A stretch of DNA of 11,215 nucleotides from Bacteroidota bacterium (lineage in GTDB: Bacteria; Bacteroidota; Bacteroidia; B-17B0; Aurantibacillaceae): positions 1-11,215 of the forward strand of contig JAEZDS010000191.1 of the NCBI GenBank assembly GCA_023433205.1, written 5' to 3'. Under the pieces are notes generated by a model. It saw nothing but the letters and a program-made list of their open reading frames with translations. It was not told where the DNA came from and searched no databases. How positions within the stretch are numbered: position 1 is the stretch's first letter; each line of letters opens with the position of its first letter. The translations under genes were made by a program, and so were the position numbers. This document shows, in pieces, positions 1 through 6,536 of the stretch.

Positions 1-1
1 T

Positions 2-133
2 ATACAGAAAGTGCTGAGTGATAAAATTTTTGTGCAACACCTGATTGATGCGGGGAAAAGCCGGGCCTCTGCTTTTACCTGGCAAAAATGTGCTGAAAAT
101 ACATTTAAGGTTTACAAAGCCCTTGCACCATGA
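2..133 (+). CDS. Glycosyltransferase family 4, C-terminal fragment (5' end outside window)
   Basis: Only the last 43 residues are visible, read in the frame that begins at base 2 and ends with TGA at 131-133. The visible part has the usual tail of GT4 (GT-B fold, retaining) enzymes: a short helix, then RASAFTWQKCAENTFKVYKAL, matching the family pattern 'RA..F.W...A..T..VY..L'. It would transfer a sugar from a nucleotide-sugar donor in the cytoplasm. Its stop overlaps the next start in an ATGA arrangement, so the two are translationally coupled and belong to one operon. The donor and acceptor cannot be inferred. The call rests on the C-terminal signature alone, as the Rossmann domains and the EX7E motif lie outside the window. 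Confidence 0.75.
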   Translation: MQKVLSDKIFVQHLIDAGKSRASAFTWQKCAENTFKVYKALAP

Positions 134-966
134 GCGGGAACAGGATCTCAGTTATCACTATAAATCTCAATAATGCAGAAGGGCTTGAAAGAACCCTGCA
201 AAGTGTTGCTGCACAGTCTCTGCATTGCGAGCTGCTTGTAATTGACGGCGGAAGTACCGATGGCAGCGCCGCTGTCATCTCAGCTTTCAGTGACACAATT
301 ACCTACTCTGTTTCAGAGAAAGACAGGGGCATTTACGAGGCCATGAACAAAGGTATTAAAGCCGCCACCGGTGACTATTTATTATTTTTAAATTCAGGAG
401 ATACTTTGTACAGCAATGAGGTTATCGAAAAGGCCGCTGCACTGCTGGCAGGAGCAGAGGTTGTAAGCGGTGATCTTGTTATTCACGGTAAGGTCGGCAG
501 GCATCATGTACAGTCTGAGGATGTTATAACTACCTCGCTGTTCTGGCGGCTTAATCTTTACCACCAGGCTACTTTTATAAAAGCCACACTATTTCAGCAA
601 TACGGCCTGTACAATGAGATTTTTAAAATTGCCGGAGATATGGAGTTCTTTATCAGATGCCTGCTGCGTAATGTTTCAGTTTACAAACATATCCCGCTAA
701 CCATTTGTAATTATTACGAAGGGGGCATCAGCAACGATCCCGTACACAGCGAAACAAATTTTCGGGAGCGTGAGCAGGCCTGGCAAATCAATTTCAGCGA
801 ACCTGTAATTAACGATCTTCGTGCGCTATTTGAACTTAAAAGATCGCCTTTTTTCTGGATCATGCGAAAAACGGTGAAAAGGGGTTTTTTCTTTTACTTC
901 TTTTCTTTCTGGAATATGATATTTTTGGGTGGCCTGAAAATCATAGAAAAATTTAAACGAAAATAA
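130..966 (+). CDS. Glycosyltransferase family 2, WcaE-like (first of a tandem pair)
   Basis: A 278-residue GT-A fold enzyme. The N-terminal strand ISVITINLNNAEGLERTLQSV is followed by the nucleotide-binding LVIDGGSTDGS (about residues 36-46), then GIYEAMNKGI (68-76) and FLNSGD (86-91). FLNSGD occupies the place of the metal-binding DXD motif in this WcaE-like subgroup. GDMEFF near 169-174 is the likely catalytic-base region. The C terminus is basic with an aromatic, hydrophobic stretch at about 253-272 (rich in Phe), suggesting contact with the membrane where lipid-linked glycans are built. The ATG at 130 overlaps the upstream stop (ATGA), which supports this start. The next gene, 4 bases downstream, is a paralog. 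Family membership is clear; the sugar transferred is unknown. Confidence 0.93.
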   Translation: MSGNRISVITINLNNAEGLERTLQSVAAQSLHCELLVIDGGSTDGSAAVISAFSDTITYSVSEKDRGIYEAMNKGIKAATGDYLLFLNSGDTLYSNEVIEKAAALLAGAEVVSGDLVIHGKVGRHHVQSEDVITTSLFWRLNLYHQATFIKATLFQQYGLYNEIFKIAGDMEFFIRCLLRNVSVYKHIPLTICNYYEGGISNDPVHSETNFREREQAWQINFSEPVINDLRALFELKRSPFFWIMRKTVKRGFFFYFFSFWNMIFLGGLKIIEKFKRK

Positions 967-970
967 AGTC

Positions 971-1735
971 GTGCTATTATCCATAATCACCGTAAATAAG
1001 AACAACGCCGATGGACTGGCTGCCACACTGCAAAGTGTTGCAGAGCAAACATTTCCGCAGCTTGAACAGCTGGTGATTGACGGTCTGTCTTCCGATAACA
1101 GCATGCAGGTGGTAAAACACTTCGAAAACGGCATCTCCTATCATTGTTCTGAGTCCGACTCTGGAATTTATGAGGCCATGAACAAGGGCATTGAAAAGGC
1201 AAAGGGAGAATACCTGCTTTTCCTGAACAGCGGAGACACCCTTTATTCATCAACAGTGCTCGAAGAGGTTTTTTCTCAGATTGATAATAAGGATCTTTAT
1301 TATGGGAACCTGTTACTTACAGGAAAGGGCGGCAGGCTTGAACAGCAGGCTCCCGCTATCCTTGACCTTGATGTGATGCTGAACAGCACTCTCTGGCATC
1401 CATGCACCTTTATTAAAAGAACGCTTTTTGAACAACTGGGGTACTATAACACCGATTTTAAACTGGCCGGCGATTATGAGTTTTTTGTGCGCTGTTTCGT
1501 GAAACCTGGCATAAGGTTTCAGCATGTTAACAACCTGGTTTGCGCTTTCGACAGGAGCGGGCTAAGCAACAACCCTTCAAATGCCTCTTTGTTGAGCAGC
1601 GAACGAAACAAAGCCTGGAGGATGAATGTTTCAGATGAGGTTTATGTTTCGCTTAAACGTTATAACCGTTTTACCAGGAGTAAGTATTATAATGTGTATG
1701 AATGGCTCGAAAAACTGAGAGGCCGCACCTGGTGA
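971..1735 (+). CDS. Glycosyltransferase family 2, WcaE-like (second of a tandem pair)
   Basis: A 254-residue GT2 enzyme starting at GTG 971, 4 bases after the preceding stop; this start lies directly before the first beta strand LSIITVNKNN. It shares with its neighbour TLQSVAEQ, LVIDGLSSDNS (34-44), GIYEAMNKGI (65-74), YLLFLNSGDTLYS (81-93) and the FK.AGD.EFF.RC block (163-175), so the two arose by duplication. It lacks the aromatic hydrophobic tail of the first copy and ends in a short basic tail. FLNSGD again stands in for DXD. It probably adds a different residue to the same glycan, or the same residue in a different linkage. Family assignment is firm, specificity unknown. Confidence 0.92.
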   Translation: MLLSIITVNKNNADGLAATLQSVAEQTFPQLEQLVIDGLSSDNSMQVVKHFENGISYHCSESDSGIYEAMNKGIEKAKGEYLLFLNSGDTLYSSTVLEEVFSQIDNKDLYYGNLLLTGKGGRLEQQAPAILDLDVMLNSTLWHPCTFIKRTLFEQLGYYNTDFKLAGDYEFFVRCFVKPGIRFQHVNNLVCAFDRSGLSNNPSNASLLSSERNKAWRMNVSDEVYVSLKRYNRFTRSKYYNVYEWLEKLRGRTW

Positions 1736-2523
1736 GTAAGCTGCAACATATAAAGGAAATTCTGTTTCAATTCAGAAAACGACTGAACCGTAAACTGAAA
1801 ATACAGGGCTGGCGGGTTAAACGACTTTTTGTAAGAACCTCCCTTTCCAGAGAAAATTCTTTTCAGGTGCCAATTATAATTAATAACCGAAACCGATGTC
1901 AATGGCTGAAAGAATTAGTACAGTGGCTTCGCGACGCCGGCTATGTTAACATCGTGGTACTTGATAATCAGTCTGACTATCCCCCTCTTCTTGACTATTA
2001 TAAAACAACAGATGTCCGGGTTGTCAGGCTTGATGCCAACCTGGGCTACATGGCGCTGTGGCAGAGTGAGTTTTTTTCAGAGATTCAGAATTCTTATTAC
2101 GTTTATACCGATCCTGATGTATTACCGGCAGAAAATTGTCCAGATGACATTGTTTTTCGACTTTTCAGGGTGCTTGCAAAATTCAGTAAGATCGAAAAAT
2201 GTGGTGTGGCACTGAAAATTGATGACCTGCCTGATCATTACGATCGAAAAAAGGAAGTTGTTGAAGTTGTTGAAGGCCAATACTGGAAGCATAAGGTAAT
2301 GCAGGATGTTTTTGATGCACCGGTTGATACCACTTTTGCACTTTACCGGCCCTTTGCTTATGGTAATGCTGAAAACTGCCCCGCATACCGCCTTGCAGGA
2401 GAATGTGTATTCAGGCACCGGCCCTGGTATGAAAATTCTTCGCAACTTAGCCCTGAGTCGCTTTATTACAAACAGCACGCCTCCAGTTCCAGTACATGGT
2501 ATTCAGCGCCAAAACACAAATAA
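1732..2523 (+). CDS. Glycosyltransferase family 2, TDPD-motif type
   Basis: A GT-A enzyme of 263 residues from GTG 1732, or 273 from ATG 1702. I prefer GTG 1732 because it gives a GTGA overlap with the upstream stop, as elsewhere in this cluster; ATG 1702 would need a 34-base overlap. A basic N-terminal segment precedes VPIIINNRNRCQWLKELVQW and VVLDNQSDYPPLLDYY. The metal site is YTDPD, with DPD at about 127-129 from GTG. The C-terminal block (FRHRPWYENS, then ESLYYKQHASSSSTW) is a signature I associate with this Bacteroidota GT2 subgroup. It overlaps the next gene by 28 bases. Donor and acceptor are unknown. Confidence 0.88.
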   Translation: MSKLQHIKEILFQFRKRLNRKLKIQGWRVKRLFVRTSLSRENSFQVPIIINNRNRCQWLKELVQWLRDAGYVNIVVLDNQSDYPPLLDYYKTTDVRVVRLDANLGYMALWQSEFFSEIQNSYYVYTDPDVLPAENCPDDIVFRLFRVLAKFSKIEKCGVALKIDDLPDHYDRKKEVVEVVEGQYWKHKVMQDVFDAPVDTTFALYRPFAYGNAENCPAYRLAGECVFRHRPWYENSSQLSPESLYYKQHASSSSTWYSAPKHK

Positions 2524-3458
2524 AGGTCAGCGTTTGTATTCCCGCTTTTAAAAGGCTGGACCTTCTGCAGCGTTGTCTCGGATCGGTACTTGATCAGGAT
2601 TTTGCTGATTTTGAGGTGATCATCACAGATGATTCTCCTGGCCGCGAAATAGCTGAGTGGCTGAGGGGTATCAGCGACAGGCGAATTGTTTACCAGCATA
2701 ACCAACCTCCACTCGGAGCGCCAGAAAACTGGAACTGCGCCATACGACTGGCCAGCGGCGAGTACATCAAAGTCCTTCATCACGATGATTATTTCGAAAA
2801 CAATAAAGCCTTAACCATGTTTGTGCAGGCACTTGAAAACAATCCACAGGCAGATCTTGCGTTTTCACAAATGAACATCCGCTTCCTGAAACAACAGGTA
2901 TTTTACAGGCATAAACACACGGCCACCCAACTGAAACGGCTGAGGGACAATGCTGATTTTCTTTTTTTCAGGAATATTATCGGAAATCCCAGCGCGGTTA
3001 TTTTCCGAAACAACAGACATCTCTTTTTTGATCCCCGGTATCGATGGCTGGTTGACGTGGAACTTTACATAAAAATCCTAAAAAAAAATCCTTATTTTGT
3101 TGTGATACCAAAACCTCTGGTAGTATCAGTAGATGGAGAAGAAGGACAGATCACCGGTTCAGTGTCTGATAATGCGCAGGTGGTTATTTCAGAGAGTCTG
3201 CGGTTATTTGCTGGTATTCGCAATGATAAGATTCTGAACAGCTACAAGTCATCGTTGTATTTCCAGGAGTTATTTCTGCGATTTGGGATATCCTCAAAAA
3301 GTCAGCTTGAAAGTCTGGTCAAACTTCCTGCGGTGCTAGATACTTTTATTGATGAGGCCTTTGCGGGAATGAACCATAACCGTTTATGGAAACGACTTTT
3401 AAAGCGTATTCTTACCAGCAGATACAATAAACGTTTTTTTAAGATAGAAAGATTCTGA
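2496..3458 (+). CDS. Glycosyltransferase family 2
   Basis: A 320-residue GT-A fold enzyme. VSVCIPAFKRLDLLQRCLGS opens the fold, ITDDSPG (43-49) is the nucleotide-binding loop, PENWNCAIRLASGEYIK (76-92) is the conserved helix, and HHDDYF (95-100) is the DXD-equivalent metal site. NPSAVIFR and the WLVDVELY segment further on match the acceptor region of GT2 enzymes. ATG 2496 is the only usable start before the first strand, although it lies 28 bases inside the upstream gene, so translational coupling is likely. An A9 run at 3080-3088 lies in the coding sequence. The next gene starts 1 base after this stop. Specificity is not predictable. Confidence 0.93.
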   Translation: MVFSAKTQIKVSVCIPAFKRLDLLQRCLGSVLDQDFADFEVIITDDSPGREIAEWLRGISDRRIVYQHNQPPLGAPENWNCAIRLASGEYIKVLHHDDYFENNKALTMFVQALENNPQADLAFSQMNIRFLKQQVFYRHKHTATQLKRLRDNADFLFFRNIIGNPSAVIFRNNRHLFFDPRYRWLVDVELYIKILKKNPYFVVIPKPLVVSVDGEEGQITGSVSDNAQVVISESLRLFAGIRNDKILNSYKSSLYFQELFLRFGISSKSQLESLVKLPAVLDTFIDEAFAGMNHNRLWKRLLKRILTSRYNKRFFKIERF

Positions 3459-3459
3459 A

Positions 3460-4332
3460 GTGCGGTTATTCTTTTATATAATGGCACACAAACTGCCGGA
3501 ACAGTTGAAAATACTGGTTGATTTGCTGGCCGCTGAAGGAGACGAGGTGCAGATCCATATTGACAAAAAAGCTGATGAGAGGGCCTTCACGAAGGTTCTC
3601 CCTCCTTCCGCTAACGTAAGGTTTTCAAAGGTTCGGTTCAATGTTCACTGGGGAGGCTATTCACAGGTTAAGTGTGTTTTGTATGGACTTAATTCTTTTT
3701 TAAAAAGCGATTGCGATTATTTTTTTCTTTTGAGCGGACAGGATCTTCCCCTGAAACCGCTCTCTGAATTAAAAAGGTTTATCAGGGAGAATAAGGGAAG
3801 GCTGTTTATGCAGCTTGATACAGCCGAGAATAACTGGGGAAAAAAACATGCGAGGATCAGCAAATATTACCTCGTTGACCGATGGGCGGCACTTAAGCAG
3901 AAGGCCCCTCGCTTTAGCTCACTGATTGATAAAGCTGAGGCGCTTTATCATTATTCGCAGTTTTTTGTTAAACGCAAATTCAGAAAACAACTATTTGGAG
4001 GTTCTGCCTGGTTTGTAATAGAGCCCACTGCTGCCAGGTATATCATTGACCGCGTGGAGAAAGAGCCGCAATGGGAACGTTTTTTCCGTTTCACCATAAG
4101 TCCCGATGAAATGATCTTTCACACTATACTTGGTAATTCTCCATTCCGCAACAATATTAGCGCGGGCCTTACCTTTGCGAGGTTCAGCAGGGGGAGCAGA
4201 AATCCCGACATTATCAGGGAAACTGAAATAGAGGACCTGATAAATACAGGTCATTTTTTTGCGCGTAAATTTGATGGTGAGGTCGACAGGTTGGCCATAA
4301 AGCGGTTATCAGCGTGGCATGCAAAAGGATAA
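3460..4332 (+). CDS. GT14 family (core-2/I-branching type) glycosyltransferase
   Basis: A 290-residue protein of the GT14/PF02485 'Branch' family, whose characterised animal members are beta-1,6-N-acetylglucosaminyltransferases and peptide xylosyltransferases. Family blocks appear in order: YIMAHKLPEQL (6-16), IHIDKK (32-37), HWGGYS (63-68), DYFFLLSGQDLPLKP (86-100), FGGSAWFVI (179-187), PDEMIFHTIL (215-224) and FARKFD (267-272). Glu217 in PDE corresponds to the catalytic base of core-2 enzymes. GTG 3460, 1 base after the upstream stop, gives the complete first strand MRLFFYIMAH; ATG 3481 would cut it off. There is no N-terminal membrane anchor, unlike Golgi homologs, so it should act in the cytoplasm. 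It overlaps the next gene by 14 bases. It probably adds a branching GlcNAc or Xyl residue (inference). Confidence 0.92.
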   Translation: MRLFFYIMAHKLPEQLKILVDLLAAEGDEVQIHIDKKADERAFTKVLPPSANVRFSKVRFNVHWGGYSQVKCVLYGLNSFLKSDCDYFFLLSGQDLPLKPLSELKRFIRENKGRLFMQLDTAENNWGKKHARISKYYLVDRWAALKQKAPRFSSLIDKAEALYHYSQFFVKRKFRKQLFGGSAWFVIEPTAARYIIDRVEKEPQWERFFRFTISPDEMIFHTILGNSPFRNNISAGLTFARFSRGSRNPDIIRETEIEDLINTGHFFARKFDGEVDRLAIKRLSAWHAKG

Positions 4333-5338
4333 TCCCGAAATAACAGTACTAATGCCGGTTTACAACGGAGCCGACTTCATCACTGAGGCTGTTCAGAGCA
4401 TTCTTGGTCAAACATATTCTGATTTTGAACTGCTGATAATCAACGATGGTTCAACCGATAACACCTCTGAACTGATTCGCAGATTTACCGACAGAAGATT
4501 GAGACTGATAGATCATCCAGCAAATGCCGGGCTGATAACACGACTCAATGAAGGGTTATCGCTGGCACGCGGCAGATTTATCGCGCGGATGGATGCGGAC
4601 GACATCGCTTTTCCGCAACGTTTGGCCCGGCAAATGGAGGTTTTTAATAACGACCCGCAAGTTATTGCCTGCGGTTCGTGGTATTATTCTTTTACAGTTT
4701 CAAAAAAAAAGCTTCACGTTGTGAAGGGTGGGGATGCTTACCTGAAATCGCTTCTGCTTTTCGCCACCTGTTTTAATCATCCCACTGTAATGTTCAGGAA
4801 CGTGGTTGACTTACGTTTTGACCCTTCAAAACAACATGCAGAAGATTATGCTTTCTGGACCAGACTGGCAGAGCGGGGGGCTTTCCACATTATCAACGAA
4901 CCATTATTGTTTTACAGGATCCATCCTAAGCAGATAACCGAACGATTTAGCGTTAAACAAAAACAGGTAAGTGCTGAGATCAGAAAAGACTATCTTGATC
5001 ATCTGGGTTTTGTTTACACAAGCGCTGATCTCGTTTATCACAACCAGCTGGGCGATAATTACCGGGCGCGGAACATTGCTGATTTACGCGGGCAGGAGTT
5101 ATGGCTCCTGAATCTTGAGCGGCAAAACGCTCAGAGAAGTGCGATTGAGCAGGGAACGTTCAGGAGTTTGTTGTTCAAATTCTGGATGGAATCGTGCGGC
5201 AACAGCTCAATTGGATTAACTGCGTTCAGAATGGCCCTGCATTCACCGCTTTCAAGGTTTGGCAAATATACGGTCTTACAAAAGATCAGGCTTTTATTCA
5301 AGTGTCTGATCAGGTTCAGACTACCTGGGAGAGGATAA
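4319..5338 (+). CDS. Glycosyltransferase family 2
   Basis: A 339-residue GT2 enzyme with a textbook motif set: ITVLMPVYNGADFITEAVQS (8-27), INDGSTDNT (41-49), ARMDADD (89-95) as the DXD site, and HAEDYAFW (174-181) with the likely catalytic-base acidic pair. The C-terminal 100 residues are basic and helical in composition, possibly membrane-associated. ATG 4319 overlaps the GT14 gene by 14 bases. It is the last plus-strand gene of the first operon, and its 3' end overlaps the convergent GT4 gene by 18 bases with no hairpin terminator between. It contains an A9 run at 4702-4710. The metal motif resembles many O-antigen and capsule GT2 enzymes; the sugar is unknown. Confidence 0.94.
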   Translation: MQKDNPEITVLMPVYNGADFITEAVQSILGQTYSDFELLIINDGSTDNTSELIRRFTDRRLRLIDHPANAGLITRLNEGLSLARGRFIARMDADDIAFPQRLARQMEVFNNDPQVIACGSWYYSFTVSKKKLHVVKGGDAYLKSLLLFATCFNHPTVMFRNVVDLRFDPSKQHAEDYAFWTRLAERGAFHIINEPLLFYRIHPKQITERFSVKQKQVSAEIRKDYLDHLGFVYTSADLVYHNQLGDNYRARNIADLRGQELWLLNLERQNAQRSAIEQGTFRSLLFKFWMESCGNSSIGLTAFRMALHSPLSRFGKYTVLQKIRLLFKCLIRFRLPGRG

Positions 5339-6481
5339 ACCTGTTTCCTTCATAAAAGACGCCACCCAGCTGTCCCAGTTAAGCGTTGACTCATAAAGAT
5401 CGCGGGCGTTGTGTCTCAACTGCACAAAGGCTTCTGTATTATTGATAAGCCCGGCAATTTTTCTGGCATAAGCTTCTCCTTTATCGTGATAGGGCAGCAA
5501 AAATCCATTCAGTCCTTCACGAACATGAGCCGCAACGCCTCCAGTTTCAGCACTAAGCACAGGCAAACCAAATGCGCTGGCCTCGCAAAACACAATAGGA
5601 GAGCAGTCAAACCGGGTGGGGAGGATCAGTATCTGGTGTTCAAAAAGCAATTCATAGAATTTTTTCATGCCCTTATCGGTGTTCTTGTCAACAAAGGCAA
5701 TGACTTCCATCTGAGGATGCTTTAAATGTTCCGGTGGTTCACAGCCTACCACAGTAAGGCTCACCTTGTACTGTTGTTCGTGCAGTATTCGCATGGCGTT
5801 GTATGCAATTTCACCTCCTTTATGTTCCCACGAACTGCCGATAAACAGAAGTTTAAATGGCACTGTGCTCTTTCTCGTAAAAACCTCCTCTCTGGCTGGT
5901 ACCTTATCAATGTTTGCACCAAATGGAACAATACTGATCTTGTCGGCCTTAATGCCGTAGTGTACCCTGGCATGATCGGCCGCCCACCGTGAGGAAAAGA
6001 AGATCCTGCTGGCATTCTCCATGGCTCTTTTGTCGGTTGCAATACTTTGAGAACAGGAAAATGGCCAAAGATCCTGGAGGATCAGGTGATAATTGATTGC
6101 ACCTGCTATGGTGCGGTCGAGGACATAATAAACCGGTTTGGCCGTTACAAGATAAGCGCCGTATTCCGTACCTCCGCATACAACAATAATGTCGTGCCTG
6201 ATTTTTTGCAGCTTTTTATTGAATATTCGCGCAAATGCCCTGGCATAGGGTTTACTGTGTCTGTAATCAAACCGGCGACCGCCAAGCTTGATTGAGAGTT
6301 TGTTGAGGCTGCCAAGAATCAGTTTCTGGACCCGGGGAAGAGCGGGGCCCAGGGCATGCACCTGAAATCCATGGCGGCGCAAAGCATCATACACGTAATG
6401 CGCAGTGCCCGACCAGGCATGTTTGTCGTGTGCTGAGGTTTCAGTGATATAGGCTATTGATATAGGTTCCAGGCCGTTCAA
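5321..6481 (-). CDS. Glycosyltransferase family 4, inverted within the cluster
   Basis: A 386-residue GT-B fold enzyme. Its N-terminal Rossmann half begins ISIAYITETSAHDKHAWSG; the C-terminal half has LLFIGSSWEHKGGEIAYNAM (211-230), LPTRFDCSPIVFCEASAFG (287-305) and TGGVAAHVREGLNGFLL. The usual EX7E motif appears as D292-X7-E300, with Asp in the first position. The start is unusual: TTG at 6481-6479. An in-frame stop lies at 6491-6493 and no ATG or GTG occurs before the first strand, so TTG (or ATT 6490-6488) must be used. It is the only minus-strand glycosyltransferase here, transcribed toward and overlapping the 3' end of the preceding GT2 gene. It probably serves the same glycan pathway; donor unknown. 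Confidence 0.9.
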   Translation of the reverse strand: MNGLEPISIAYITETSAHDKHAWSGTAHYVYDALRRHGFQVHALGPALPRVQKLILGSLNKLSIKLGGRRFDYRHSKPYARAFARIFNKKLQKIRHDIIVVCGGTEYGAYLVTAKPVYYVLDRTIAGAINYHLILQDLWPFSCSQSIATDKRAMENASRIFFSSRWAADHARVHYGIKADKISIVPFGANIDKVPAREEVFTRKSTVPFKLLFIGSSWEHKGGEIAYNAMRILHEQQYKVSLTVVGCEPPEHLKHPQMEVIAFVDKNTDKGMKKFYELLFEHQILILPTRFDCSPIVFCEASAFGLPVLSAETGGVAAHVREGLNGFLLPYHDKGEAYARKIAGLINNTEAFVQLRHNARDLYESTLNWDSWVASFMKETGLSSPR

Positions 6482-6517
6482 ATATACAATTTATGACACC
6501 GACCTTAAACTCTTTGT

Positions 6518-6525
6518 TATATTTG
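6518..6525 (+). promoter_or_regulatory. Candidate Bacteroidota -7 element (TATATTTG)
   Basis: TATATTTG fits the Bacteroidota sigma-factor -7 consensus TAnnTTTG and lies in the only divergent intergenic gap of the left part of the window (6482-6536). A transcript from it would start near 6531-6534, leaving a very short leader before ATG 6537. That argues against the alternative GTG start at 6525, which overlaps the box. I see no convincing TTTG at the expected -33 position, so this is a moderate call. Confidence 0.45.
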
Positions 6526-6536
6526 TGACAACCTGC

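Noticed and set aside
920..927. TATTTTTG match to the -7 consensus just upstream of the second GT2 gene
   Set aside because: It lies inside the T-rich coding tail of the first GT2 gene, has no -33 partner, and the genes are already coupled; a chance match in AT-rich sequence is more likely.
826..1134. 102-codon minus-strand open frame spanning the junction of the two paralogous GT2 genes
   Set aside because: Its C-terminal half reads the reverse of the Phe-rich tail and its N-terminal half the reverse of the second GT2; no family signal.
2122..2478. 118-codon open frame on the minus strand opposite the TDPD glycosyltransferase
   Set aside because: It is a shadow of a well-supported GT2 gene, with no domain and no promoter or start context of its own.
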